Assembly (NCBI GenBank): GCA_036555105.1
Contig: DATBMA010000023.1
Coordinates: forward strand, 15,673 to 79,672
Length of the DNA: 64,000 bases
Direction of reading: 5' to 3'
From: DATBMA01 sp036555105
GTDB taxonomy: Bacteria > Actinomycetota > Acidimicrobiia > Spongiisociales > ZC4RG35
In this document: one piece after another, positions 9,288-18,014 of the stretch
Layout of the letters: each line of letters begins with the position of its first letter
Numbering within the stretch: the stretch's first letter is position 1
Notes under the pieces: generated by a model
What the model was told of the DNA's origin: nothing
The model's input: only the letters and a program-made list of their open reading frames with translations
The model's database searches: none
Translations under genes and position numbers: made by a program

Positions 9288-10295
9288 TTGAAGACTTCCG
9301 AGTTTCGTTACGAGCTGCCGGAGGCGTCGATTGCCCAGGAGCCGGTGGAGCCCCGACATGCGGCCCGCCTGCTCGACACCCGCGACCTCAGTGATCACCG
9401 CTTCCTCGACCTGGCCGACCTGCTCGAGCCTGGGGACCTGGTGGTCGTCAACCGCACCAGGGTCCGGGCGGCGCGAATGCGGGGCCATAGGTCCGGAGGA
9501 GGGCAAGCCGAAGCCCTCTTGTTGAAGCCCCTCGGGGCCGATCGGTGGGAGGCGCTTCTGCGACCCGCCCGCAAGCTCGGGCCCGGGACCAGATTGACAT
9601 TGGGCGAGATCGAAGCAGAGGTGGTCGAGCAACTCGGCGAGGGACTGGCGGTGGTGGAGCTCCGCGGACCGGAGGACATCGAGGATGCCATTGCTCGGTC
9701 GGGAGAAGTGCCGCTCCCCCCATACTTCAAGGGCAAGCTGGCGGACCCCGAGCGATATCAAACGATGTTCGCTCGCAATCCCGATTCGGCGGCGGCTCCC
9801 ACCGCCGGTCTCCACTTCACGCCGCAGGTGGTCTCGCGGCTGGAAGCTCGCGACATCCGCCTCAGCGCGGTCGACCTCGAGGTCGGCCTCGACACCTTCC
9901 GCCCGATCACCTCTGCCAGGATCGAAGATCACCGGATCCACCGCGAGCGCTACCGACTGGATGATGTCTGTGCAGGCGAAGTCGCGGCAGCCCGTTCTCG
10001 GCAAGGTCGGGTGGTGGCGATCGGGACAACCGTGGTGCGGGTGCTCGAGACCACCGGGATGGGAGACGGATCGGTGGAGGTCGGCGAGGGCGAGACCAAC
10101 CTCTACATCACCCCAGGATACGAGTTCAAAGTGGTCGATCTGATGGTCACGAACTTCCACCTCCCAGGCACCACCCTGATCGTGCTCGTGGCTGCCTTCA
10201 TGGGAGCTGGATGGCGCCGGGCCTATGAGGCTGCCTTGGCCCGGGGTTATCGATTTCTCTCCTTCGGAGATGCCATGCTCACCGCCCGCGCATGA
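9288..10295 (+). CDS. queA: tRNA preQ1(34) S-adenosylmethionine ribosyltransferase-isomerase
   Basis: A 335-residue enzyme that transfers and isomerises the ribosyl part of S-adenosylmethionine onto 7-aminomethyl-7-deazaguanine in tRNA, giving epoxyqueuosine. The N-terminus ELPEASIAQEPVEPRHAARLL and the block PTAGLHFT match QueA. TTG is the only start in frame near the conserved N-terminus, and it has no ribosome binding site and a hairpin directly before it. Coupled to tgt by ATGA. The pair indicates that this organism modifies tRNA with queuosine. Confidence 0.94.
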   Translation: MKTSEFRYELPEASIAQEPVEPRHAARLLDTRDLSDHRFLDLADLLEPGDLVVVNRTRVRAARMRGHRSGGGQAEALLLKPLGADRWEALLRPARKLGPGTRLTLGEIEAEVVEQLGEGLAVVELRGPEDIEDAIARSGEVPLPPYFKGKLADPERYQTMFARNPDSAAAPTAGLHFTPQVVSRLEARDIRLSAVDLEVGLDTFRPITSARIEDHRIHRERYRLDDVCAGEVAAARSRQGRVVAIGTTVVRVLETTGMGDGSVEVGEGETNLYITPGYEFKVVDLMVTNFHLPGTTLIVLVAAFMGAGWRRAYEAALARGYRFLSFGDAMLTARA

Positions 10296-11407
10296 CCTTT
10301 CGTTGGGACAAGCAGACCGAGTCCGGACGCGCAAGGAATGGTCTTATGACCACTCCCCATGGTGAGGTGTTGACCCCGGCCTTCATGGCGGTGGGAACTC
10401 GGGCTGCGGTGCGGGCGGTCGACGTGGACGATCTGGCGGCTGTAGGAGCAGAGATCGTTCTGGCCAACACTTATCACCTGATGCTGCGGCCGGGGGCAGA
10501 GGTGGTCAGATCGGCCGGTGGGCTGCATCCCTTCTGGGGATGGGACAGGCCGATTCTCACCGATTCCGGCGGCTACCAGCTCTTCTCTTTGCAGCCGACC
10601 ATCAGCGAAGATGGCGCTGGATTCCGCTCGACCTACGACGGCTCCTCGGTCACCTTGACCCCGGAGCAGGCGGTGGCGATACAAGAGGCGCTGGGAGCCG
10701 ACATCGCGATGGCACTCGATGTCTGCATCGGCCTTCCGAGCTCGGCCGATCTCGTGAAAGCGGCGATGGACCGCACCTTGCGGTGGGCCGAGCGGGCGCT
10801 AGCTGTCCGCAGCCGTAACGATCAGGCACTATTCGGGATCGTGCAAGGCGGGTCCGACCCCGTTCTCCGGGCAACCAGCGCGAGGCTCACCGCAGAGCTC
10901 GGGTTCCCCGGTTTCGGGATCGGGGGCCTGGCGGTCGGGGAGGGACCAGAGGAGCGAGCCAGCTCCATCGATGCGGTCGTGTCCAAGCTCCCAGACGACA
11001 AGCCGAGGTACCTGATGGGTCTCGGGGACCCAGAGGGCGTGCTCGAGGCAATAGCTCGTGGTATCGACCTCTTCGACTGCGTCTGGCCCACCCGGCTGGC
11101 CCGCCACGGTCGAGTACTAACCGACGACGGAGACTTCAACCTGCGCAGGGCCGAGTTCGCCGAAGACCTGCGACCCCTGGGGGCGAGTTGCGACTGCGGT
11201 ACCTGCCGGCGCCATCACCGGAGCTACCTCAGACACCTGCTGATGACCGGGGAGATGAGCGCGTTCCGTCTGATCTCGATCCACAATCTGCATTTCACGC
11301 TGGGGCTGATGGGGCGGGCAAGAGCGGCGATCGCCGACGGCTCGTTCGACGACCTCCGGCGCGACCACATGGCGCGCCGACTCCGCTCAAGCCGGCTGGA
11401 CCGCTAA
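10292..11407 (+). CDS. tgt: tRNA-guanine transglycosylase
   Basis: A 371-residue TIM-barrel enzyme that exchanges guanine 34 for preQ1 in GUN-anticodon tRNAs. The nucleophile-region Asp is D91 in TDSGGYQ. D262 is in the FDCVWPTRLARHG block, which replaces the more common PTRNARNG. The zinc site is seen as CDCGTC (300-305) plus a downstream His. Overlaps queA by 4 nt. Unlike most genes here it ends in TAA, and that TAA is the first half of a TAACCT promoter-like box before yajC. Confidence 0.95.
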   Translation: MTFRWDKQTESGRARNGLMTTPHGEVLTPAFMAVGTRAAVRAVDVDDLAAVGAEIVLANTYHLMLRPGAEVVRSAGGLHPFWGWDRPILTDSGGYQLFSLQPTISEDGAGFRSTYDGSSVTLTPEQAVAIQEALGADIAMALDVCIGLPSSADLVKAAMDRTLRWAERALAVRSRNDQALFGIVQGGSDPVLRATSARLTAELGFPGFGIGGLAVGEGPEERASSIDAVVSKLPDDKPRYLMGLGDPEGVLEAIARGIDLFDCVWPTRLARHGRVLTDDGDFNLRRAEFAEDLRPLGASCDCGTCRRHHRSYLRHLLMTGEMSAFRLISIHNLHFTLGLMGRARAAIADGSFDDLRRDHMARRLRSSRLDR

Positions 11408-11410
11408 CCT
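11405..11410 (+). promoter_or_regulatory. TAACCT -10 box formed by the tgt stop codon
   Basis: The tgt stop TAA plus CCT gives a TAnnnT -10 element. If used, transcription would start near 11417, which would favour the TTG at 11443 over the GTG at 11413 as the yajC start. Confidence 0.35.
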
Positions 11411-11412
11411 CG

Positions 11413-11739
11413 GTGCCTCCACACAACGGATCTCTCCTGAACTTGCCCGTTTTCTTCGCCCAGGCCGCAACCACCGGAAGCCCCCTCGTCTCCTATCTCT
11501 TCCTCGGGGGCATGGTCGCCCTCATGTACTTCTTCATGATCAGGCCCCAGCGCAATCGGGCCAAGGCTCAACAGGAGCTGACCGCATCCCTTGAGCTCGG
11601 CGACAAGGTCACCACGATCGGTGGGATGCACGGGGTAGTGCGGGCGCTTGACGAGACATCAGTGGTCATCGAGCTGGAGCAGGGCAGAGTGCGGGTGGAG
11701 CGGCGGGCGATTGCCAGCCGACGCAATTCGACGAGCTGA
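11413..11739 (+). CDS. yajC: Sec translocase accessory subunit YajC
   Basis: About 108 residues with one transmembrane helix (YLFLGGMVALMYFFM) followed by the family signature IRPQRNRAKAQQEL and a small basic cytoplasmic domain beginning LGDKVTTIGGMHG. YajC associates with SecDF at the translocon. The start is uncertain between GTG 11413 and TTG 11443, neither with a clear Shine-Dalgarno. Stands 3 nt before secD, as in most bacteria. Confidence 0.88.
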   Translation: MPPHNGSLLNLPVFFAQAATTGSPLVSYLFLGGMVALMYFFMIRPQRNRAKAQQELTASLELGDKVTTIGGMHGVVRALDETSVVIELEQGRVRVERRAIASRRNSTS

Positions 11740-11742
11740 AGC

Positions 11743-13293
11743 ATGCGCCGCCGCCTGATCGGTCTGATTGTCGTCCTCATCGTCGCCTGGGGGGGCGTGG
11801 CCCTCGCCTACTACTACGGCCTCACCCCGCGGCTGGGCCTGGATCTACAGGGGGGAACCTCGGTCGTGCTCACCGCACCGGCCGGTACCCCGACAGACGT
11901 CGTCGACGTGGCCATCGGCATCATGAACGACCGTATCGAGGCGGCCGGAGTGCAAGAACCCGAGATCACCAAACAGGGCAACAGCACCGTTTTGGTCCAG
12001 TTGCCAGGGGTTGAGGACGAGGAGCGGGCGCTACGAGCATTGGGGCAGACCGGCTTCCTGTCCTTCCGGCCGGTGATCGGCATCACTGCCGGATCGGTAG
12101 GTCCCTCGGCTACCACGACCACAACCGCCAGCCCTTCTTCCACCACCTCCGGGACCGGCTCGACCAGCACGTCGGCAGCGCCGACCAGTTCGATCACCAC
12201 TGCCGCTTCCTCCACAACCGTCACCACTACTCCGGGATCGACCACTACCACGACCCTCCCCCCCAACACCGATCCCGAGACCGGGCTGACCAATCCCGAC
12301 GACCCGACGAATGAGGCCTACCTGCTGTACGAGCCTGCCGAGGGTACGCCCGAGGTATTGCACGTTGGGCCAGCCGATCTCGTCGGCTCGGACGTGGCAG
12401 ATGCAATACCGGTGTTCGACACCACCCAGGGTCAATGGGTGGTCCGCCTCGAGCTCACATCAGAGGGCACGGACAAGTTCGCAGCGATGACGGCCGAGGC
12501 GGCGTCGTACCCGATTGGCGATCCCCGCCGGAACATTGCCATCGTCCTCGATGGTGACGTGATCACCGCCCCGTCCGTGGCCACCGACGTAGATCCCTCG
12601 ACCGGCATCACCGGGGGCACCGCCATCATCACCTTCGGGTCGAGCGCCGATGCCGAGCAGGAGGCACAGGACACCGCGGTCATCCTGCGATACGGTTCCT
12701 TGCCAGTTTCCTTCGAGGTATCGGCCGTGCAAAAGGTGTCGGCCAGCCTCGGTTCGGACTCCCTTCGTCTGGGGATCATCTCCGGGCTGGTAGGCCTCTT
12801 ACTGGTGGCAACCCTGCTGATGGTGGTCTACCGGTCGCTCGGGGCGCTGGCGGTGGTGGGCCTGTCGGTGTTCGGCGCCCTGTTGTTGTTGGTTTTCGGA
12901 TTGCTCGGCGCCACCCAGGGTCTGACCTTGACCCTCGCCGGGGTCACCGGCGTGATCATCTCGGTCGGCATCACTGCCGACTCATACATCGTCTATTTCG
13001 AGCGTATCAAAGAGGAGATGGGTGAGGGCCTCACCATGCGGGCGGCAGTGGACGACGGGTACAGAGCTGCGTTCAGGACGATCATCACGGCCGACATCGT
13101 CAGCTTGTTGGCGGCCATCCTTCTGTACTGGCTCGCGGTCGGGCCGGTCAAGGGCTTTGCCCTTTCGCTCGGGATAGCCACCGTGCTCGACCTCGTGATC
13201 TTCCGTGTCTACACAAGGCGGGCGGCCTGGCTGCTGGCCCGGACGGGTGTCGGTGAGCACGGCCCCGTATCGATCGAGGCGCTGAGAGGATGA
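11743..13293 (+). CDS. secD: protein translocase subunit SecD
   Basis: A 516-residue RND-type membrane protein that uses the proton gradient to pull substrates through SecYEG. One N-terminal helix is followed by LGLDLQGG (residues 31-38), the large extracytoplasmic P1 domain, then five helices with the motif VGITADSYIVYFERIKEE. Oddity: residues about 119-180 form a Ser/Thr-rich low-complexity insert inside P1, almost entirely T, S, A, P and G, which breaks an otherwise normal domain. Start ATG; its stop overlaps secF. Confidence 0.95.
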   Translation: MRRRLIGLIVVLIVAWGGVALAYYYGLTPRLGLDLQGGTSVVLTAPAGTPTDVVDVAIGIMNDRIEAAGVQEPEITKQGNSTVLVQLPGVEDEERALRALGQTGFLSFRPVIGITAGSVGPSATTTTTASPSSTTSGTGSTSTSAAPTSSITTAASSTTVTTTPGSTTTTTLPPNTDPETGLTNPDDPTNEAYLLYEPAEGTPEVLHVGPADLVGSDVADAIPVFDTTQGQWVVRLELTSEGTDKFAAMTAEAASYPIGDPRRNIAIVLDGDVITAPSVATDVDPSTGITGGTAIITFGSSADAEQEAQDTAVILRYGSLPVSFEVSAVQKVSASLGSDSLRLGIISGLVGLLLVATLLMVVYRSLGALAVVGLSVFGALLLLVFGLLGATQGLTLTLAGVTGVIISVGITADSYIVYFERIKEEMGEGLTMRAAVDDGYRAAFRTIITADIVSLLAAILLYWLAVGPVKGFALSLGIATVLDLVIFRVYTRRAAWLLARTGVGEHGPVSIEALRG

Positions 13294-14399
13294 GTCACTG
13301 GAACAACGTCGTGCACGGGCGAACCCACATCGACTTCGTGGGTAAGCGCCGCATCTGGTTCGCGGTAGCGGCCGGGTTGATGGTCGTCTCCATCCTCAGC
13401 CTGATCACCCGTGGCCTCGATCTCAGTCTCGACTTCACAGGTGGACTTTCGGCATCGGGCCCCAACCCGGCCGCGGCGAGCGTCGCCGACTTCCGATCGG
13501 CCCTGGCGCCTCTGGGTGTCGCCGATGCCCAGATCCAATTGCTTGGTGACGGGGAGGCCTTCCTGGTCGAGACGGGGGTACTGCCCCTGGAGACCCAGTC
13601 CGACATGCTCGACACGCTGGCCGCCACAGCCGGCACGGATCGAGCCTCGATCTCTGTGGAGTCGGTAGGCCCGTCGTTCGGGAGTCTGGTCGCCAACAAG
13701 GCTCTCATCGCTCTCGCCTCCTTCCTGGCGGTAGCTGCCATCTGGATCACCATCAGGTTGGGGGAGTGGAAGATGGCAGGCGCCGCCCTCCTGGCCTTGC
13801 TCCACGATGTGGTGCTGACTGCCGGCATCTATTCGATCACCGGTTTCCAAGTGAGCCCCGCCACCGTGGTGGCATTCCTCACCATCCTCGGCTACTCGAT
13901 GTATGACACGGTGGTGGTGTTCGACAAGGTGGGTGAGATTGCCGAGGAGCGCGCCAACCGTGACACCTACTCGAACATCGTGAACACCGCCGCCAATCGG
14001 GTGCTGTTCAGATCAATGATGACCTCACTGACCTCATTGCTGCCCGTTGGGGCGATCCTCTTCATCGGTGCGTTCATATTCGGGGCTGCCTCGCTGCAGG
14101 ACTTTGCACTTGCCCTGTTCGTGGGGATAGGAGCCGGGACCTATTCATCCCTTTTCGTGGCCGCCCCCATCCTGGCGGTGTGGAAGGAGTCAGAGGAGGA
14201 GTGGGCAGGGCGCCGCCGCAAACTGGAGAGCAAGTCGGCCGCCGCCAAGGTCTCTGCCACGGCCCCAGTGGCACCTGCGCCCGAACCTCTACCGCCGCCC
14301 GCCCAGCTCGTCGGGGAGGGGCCCGAGCAGCCAGCTCGTCCGGCCCGGGCGCCCGGAAGTGGGGCAAAGCCGCGGCCTCCCAAGAAGAAGCGGCGCTGA
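13290..14399 (+). CDS. secF: protein translocase subunit SecF
   Basis: A 369-residue partner of SecD with six predicted helices. LSLDFTGG follows the first helix, and GYSMYDTVVVFDKVGE is the conserved cytoplasmic motif. The last ~70 residues are a Pro/Ala/Lys-rich disordered tail ending in PKKKRR, common in actinobacterial SecF. ATG overlaps the secD stop. Confidence 0.95.
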   Translation: MSHWNNVVHGRTHIDFVGKRRIWFAVAAGLMVVSILSLITRGLDLSLDFTGGLSASGPNPAAASVADFRSALAPLGVADAQIQLLGDGEAFLVETGVLPLETQSDMLDTLAATAGTDRASISVESVGPSFGSLVANKALIALASFLAVAAIWITIRLGEWKMAGAALLALLHDVVLTAGIYSITGFQVSPATVVAFLTILGYSMYDTVVVFDKVGEIAEERANRDTYSNIVNTAANRVLFRSMMTSLTSLLPVGAILFIGAFIFGAASLQDFALALFVGIGAGTYSSLFVAAPILAVWKESEEEWAGRRRKLESKSAAAKVSATAPVAPAPEPLPPPAQLVGEGPEQPARPARAPGSGAKPRPPKKKRR

Positions 14400-14431
14400 A
14401 TAGGGGGCCGGGTGTCGGTACCGGCTGCCCT

Positions 14432-14437
14432 TAGACT
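14432..14437 (+). promoter_or_regulatory. -10 box of a probable leaderless apt promoter
   Basis: TAGACT with a 6-nt gap to the apt GTG, in the 44-nt gap after secF. The same hexamer and the same gap occur before rpe. Confidence 0.55.
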
Positions 14438-14443
14438 CCCCGC

Positions 14444-14959
14444 GTGGACCTGATCGCACTCATCCGAGACATTCCCGACTTCCCAGAGCCCGGAATCGTC
14501 TTCAAGGACATAACCCCGGTGCTGGCTGACCCGTCGGCCTTCGGGCAGCTGATCGACCTGATCGCCGACCCCCACAGGGACGCCCGAGTGACCAAGGTTG
14601 CCGGCATCGAAGCGCGGGGGTTCACGCTCGCCGCTCCGGTCGCGGAGAAGCTCGAAGCAGGATTCATCCCGCTGCGTAAGCCAGGCAAGCTGCCCTACCG
14701 AACCATTCGTGAGGAGTACAGCCTCGAGTACGGGGCCGACGCACTCGAGATGCATGTCGATGCGGTCGACCAAGGCGAGCGAGTGTTGGTGGTCGACGAC
14801 GTCATCGCCACCGGTGGCACGGCCGCTGCAGCCATCAGGCTGCTCCGTGGGGCCGGGGCGGAGGTCGTTGGTTGCAGCGTCTTCATTGAGCTCGGCTTCC
14901 TGAACGGACGCGCCATGATCGGCGACGTCCCCTTCCATGCAATCCACCGGGTCGACTGA
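14444..14959 (+). CDS. apt: adenine phosphoribosyltransferase
   Basis: A 171-residue purine salvage enzyme making AMP from adenine and PRPP. The PRPP loop VLVVDDVIATGGTA and the N-terminal hood segment IRDIPDFPEPGIVFKDITP are both intact. GTG start directly after a TAGACT box, with no ribosome binding site. Its 3' end overlaps the relA-type gene by 23 nt, the conserved secF-apt-rel order of actinobacteria. Confidence 0.95.
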   Translation: MDLIALIRDIPDFPEPGIVFKDITPVLADPSAFGQLIDLIADPHRDARVTKVAGIEARGFTLAAPVAEKLEAGFIPLRKPGKLPYRTIREEYSLEYGADALEMHVDAVDQGERVLVVDDVIATGGTAAAAIRLLRGAGAEVVGCSVFIELGFLNGRAMIGDVPFHAIHRVD

Positions 14960-17108
14960 AGCCCTCGACGGCATTCTTACAGCGTTCGCCCAACACCATC
15001 CGGAGGGCGATCGGGATCTAGTCCTGCGGGCGCATGCCCTGGCCACCCACGCCCATTCTGGACAACTTCGCAAGTCGGGTGACCCCTTCATCACCCACCC
15101 GGAGATGGTCACCAAGCTCCTTGCGGAGTACGGGCTGGACGCCCCCGCCCTGGCCGCGGCATTGCTCCACGACACGGTCGAGGACACCAATCTCTCGCTG
15201 ACCGAAATCGAGTCCGAGTTCGGCTCAGAGGTGGCCGGCCTCATCGACGGTGTCACCAAGCTCGACCGAATCTCTTACTCGAGCCCCCAGCAGGCGCAGG
15301 CGGCAACGATCAGGAAGATGGCCGTGGCCATGGCCCAGGACTTGAGAGTGCTGCTCATCAAGCTGGCCGACCGTCTCCACAACATCCGCACCATCTCCGC
15401 TCTGCGGCTCGAGAAGCAGGAGCGGGTGGCCAGGGAGACTCTGGACGTCTATGCGCCGCTGGCCCATCGGCTCGGGGTGCAGGAGATCAAGCACGAGCTG
15501 GAGGATCGCTGCTTCGCCATCCTCGAGCCGGCAATGTTCGTGGAGATCGAGGCGATGTTGGCCGAGCGCGCTCCGGAGCGTGAGCTCTATCTGGAAAAGG
15601 TCATCGCCGAGGTCGGAGGCGCCCTGGCCGATGCGGGCGTCGAAGCAGAAGTAACAGGTCGCCCGAAGCACCTCTACTCGGTGTATCGCAAGATGGTGGA
15701 AACCGGGCGGCCGTTCTCCGAGATTCACGACCTAATCGGAATCAGGGTGATCGTCCCCGACACCCGCGCTTGCTACGCGGCACTTGGCCTCGTTCATTCG
15801 ATGTGGGTCCCGATTTCCGGGCGATTCAAGGACTACATCGCCATGCCCAAGTTCAACCTCTATCAGAGCCTGCACACCACGGTGGTGGGACCCGAGGGGA
15901 GGCCGCTCGAGGTTCAGATCCGCACGCCGGAGATGCATCGACTGGCTGAGTCGGGAGTGGCGGCCCACTGGCGTTACAAGGAAGGGCCGGGAGCGGAGGC
16001 GCTCGAATGGGTCGGGGACGTCCGCTCCTTGCTGGAGGCAGCGGATCCGGAGGAGTTCCTCGACCAGCTGAAGCTCGATCTCTACCAAGACGAGGTTTTC
16101 GTCCTCACCCCGGCGGGAGACGTCAAGACATTGCCGCGGGGAGCCACCACGGTCGACTTCGCATACGCGGTGCACTCAGAGGTGGGGAGCCGATGCGTGG
16201 GGGCCAGGGTCAACGGACGGCTGGTGCCCCTTTCCACCCGGCTGGAGTCGGGTGACATCGTGGAGGTCATCACCTCCAAGGCGATCGACTCAGGGCCCAG
16301 TCGCGACTGGCTCAATTTCGTTCGCACCTCCCGTGCCAAGACGAAGATCAAGGCCCACTTCCTGAAGGAGCGACGCGAGCAGGCACTAGCCGAGGGCAGA
16401 GACCAGGTGTTAGCTGCTCTTCGCAAAGAAGGCCTGGGTCTGGGAGCTGCCGAGCGGGAGCGGTTGCTTGCAGATGTCGCCACCGACCTGGGGCGACCCG
16501 ATCTCGATTCCCTGTACGTATCGGTGGGAGAAGGGTCCGTCGCCGCCTCGACCGTGGCGGGCCGCTTGGTGCGAGTCGTGCGCCCGGAGGAAGAAGAGGC
16601 CGAGGACTTGCTGGCCCCACCGAGGGCCCGTACCCCCTCACAGCCGGGGGCCGGGATCATTGTCGAAGGCATGGACGACATGCTCGTGCGGGTTGCTCGC
16701 TGCTGCGCACCCGTGCCAGGGGATCAGATCGTTGGCTTCGTGACAGTCGGCCGGGGTGTCTCGGTGCACCGCTCGGACTGCACGAACGTCTCCTCTCTGT
16801 CGGAACAGAGAGAACGGATGGTGGAGGTGTCATGGCCGCCCGAGAGGGTCGGGAGGTTCGCGGTTTGGGTGCAGGTGGAAGCTCTCGACCGGACCAAGCT
16901 GCTCCGGGATGTCACCGCCGCCATCTCCGACCTGGGCGGGAACATCGCGGCTTCGTCGTCTGTGACCGGCCGCGACCGCGTCGCCATCCTCCGATACGAG
17001 GTGGAGCTTTCGGATTCCGAGCAGCTCCAGCGCCTCCTGGCTGATCTCCGGGGCGTGGACGGAGTGTTTGCCGCCTACCGCCTCGTCACCGAGGCACCCT
17101 CGGCTTGA
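14937..17108 (+). CDS. rel: bifunctional (p)ppGpp synthetase/hydrolase (Rel)
   Basis: A 723-residue long RSH protein governing the stringent response. The hydrolase HD domain is intact with HDTVED at 78-83. The synthetase domain carries RFKDYIAMPK near residue 295 and NLYQSLHTTV. RFKD (not EFDD) is the form found in bifunctional enzymes. TGS (about 385-445) and C-terminal ACT domains follow. Both activities are therefore expected. The ATG lies inside apt (23-nt overlap), implying coupling of adenine salvage to alarmone control. Confidence 0.95.
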   Translation: MQSTGSTEALDGILTAFAQHHPEGDRDLVLRAHALATHAHSGQLRKSGDPFITHPEMVTKLLAEYGLDAPALAAALLHDTVEDTNLSLTEIESEFGSEVAGLIDGVTKLDRISYSSPQQAQAATIRKMAVAMAQDLRVLLIKLADRLHNIRTISALRLEKQERVARETLDVYAPLAHRLGVQEIKHELEDRCFAILEPAMFVEIEAMLAERAPERELYLEKVIAEVGGALADAGVEAEVTGRPKHLYSVYRKMVETGRPFSEIHDLIGIRVIVPDTRACYAALGLVHSMWVPISGRFKDYIAMPKFNLYQSLHTTVVGPEGRPLEVQIRTPEMHRLAESGVAAHWRYKEGPGAEALEWVGDVRSLLEAADPEEFLDQLKLDLYQDEVFVLTPAGDVKTLPRGATTVDFAYAVHSEVGSRCVGARVNGRLVPLSTRLESGDIVEVITSKAIDSGPSRDWLNFVRTSRAKTKIKAHFLKERREQALAEGRDQVLAALRKEGLGLGAAERERLLADVATDLGRPDLDSLYVSVGEGSVAASTVAGRLVRVVRPEEEEAEDLLAPPRARTPSQPGAGIIVEGMDDMLVRVARCCAPVPGDQIVGFVTVGRGVSVHRSDCTNVSSLSEQRERMVEVSWPPERVGRFAVWVQVEALDRTKLLRDVTAAISDLGGNIAASSSVTGRDRVAILRYEVELSDSEQLQRLLADLRGVDGVFAAYRLVTEAPSA

Positions 17109-17114
17109 CCGAAC

Positions 17115-17774
17115 GTGCTGATCGTCTCCTCGCCACTGTGGCTGGCTTCGACCAACTGCTACGCCATCGCCGCCGAAGCAGGAAGCCAGGCGGTGATCGT
17201 CGATGCACCGCCCGATCCCGAGGGAGTCATCGAGCTCCTGGCCAGACATCGACTCATTCCGGTGGCGCTGGTGGTCACGCACGGCCACGTCGATCATTGC
17301 GGAGGTGCCGGTTCAGTGGTGGGTGCCACCGGTATCACGGCCTACGTCCACCCGGATGACGACTTCCTCACCCTGGATCCCGGCCGGCAGATGCAGATGA
17401 TGCTCGGCCAAGCCATCCCCAATGACTTCGCTCCACCCGACTACCTGGCGTTGTCCGGTGGGGAGACGCTGACGCTGGCGGGGTTCGACTTCGAAGTCCG
17501 GCACACACCCGGTCACACGCCCGGGCACTGCTGTTTCTTCGAGGCAGGCGAAGGGCTGCTGTTCAGCGGCGACCAGCTCTTCGCCGGCTCGATCGGAAGG
17601 ACCGACCTGCCTGGCGGGGACACTGGTGCGTTGTTTCGTTCCATGCGGGACCACGTGATGACTCTCGATGACGGAGTCAGGGTGCTCCCTGGCCACGGAC
17701 CCGAGACGACTATCGGGCGGGAGCGGCGCACCAACCCATTCAGAGATGAATGGGAGACCCTGGCCCAGTCATAG
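17115..17774 (+). CDS. metallo-beta-lactamase-fold hydrolase (glyoxalase II-like)
   Basis: A 219-residue MBL-fold protein with the dinuclear metal motif HGHVDH (H56, H58, D60, H61), then HTPGHTPGH and the later FSGDQLFAGSIGRTD block. A homologue stands next to rel and hisS in other actinobacteria. Thiolester or other hydrolase activity is plausible, but the substrate cannot be named. GTG start 6 nt after rel. Confidence 0.85.
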   Translation: MLIVSSPLWLASTNCYAIAAEAGSQAVIVDAPPDPEGVIELLARHRLIPVALVVTHGHVDHCGGAGSVVGATGITAYVHPDDDFLTLDPGRQMQMMLGQAIPNDFAPPDYLALSGGETLTLAGFDFEVRHTPGHTPGHCCFFEAGEGLLFSGDQLFAGSIGRTDLPGGDTGALFRSMRDHVMTLDDGVRVLPGHGPETTIGRERRTNPFRDEWETLAQS

Positions 17775-18014
17775 AACGGGTGTATTCGCGTACTTCGAGG
17801 TGCTCTGTCGGCGGTGTCATGTACTCACCTAGGGCTGCAGCCAGCCACATAGCGGCAGATGCACCCATAGGCAGCAACCGGGGATTGCGCCCTCGATATC
17901 GACGGGCCGCCCCACGGTAACGAGTGTTGTCGACGAGTTGGACGCGTCAATCGTGGGACAGAGCTTGAGGACTACCCTCGCCGCCGAGCTGCGGTTCAAC
18001 CCGTTCCTGCACCA
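17775..18014 (+). other. 240-nt intergenic region upstream of hisS
   Basis: The longest gap outside the rrn leader. It holds a palindrome GGCTGCAGCC near 17834 and a weak TACCCT box at 17973. I see no tRNA, no T-box core motif and no credible ORF. The last ~37 nt before the hisS ATG lack a Shine-Dalgarno. Confidence 0.5.
17973..17978 (+). promoter_or_regulatory. possible -10 box for hisS-aspS-rarA
   Basis: TACCCT about 36 nt before the hisS ATG. No matching -35 hexamer; weak. Confidence 0.3.

Noticed and set aside
14401..14430. hairpin after secF (GCCGG / CCGGC) as a terminator
   Set aside because: Short stem, 9-nt loop and no T tract; it overlaps the apt promoter region.
17775..18014. T-box or tRNA upstream of hisS
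   Set aside because: No T-box core sequence, no specifier stem, no cloverleaf or CCA-type acceptor could be found.
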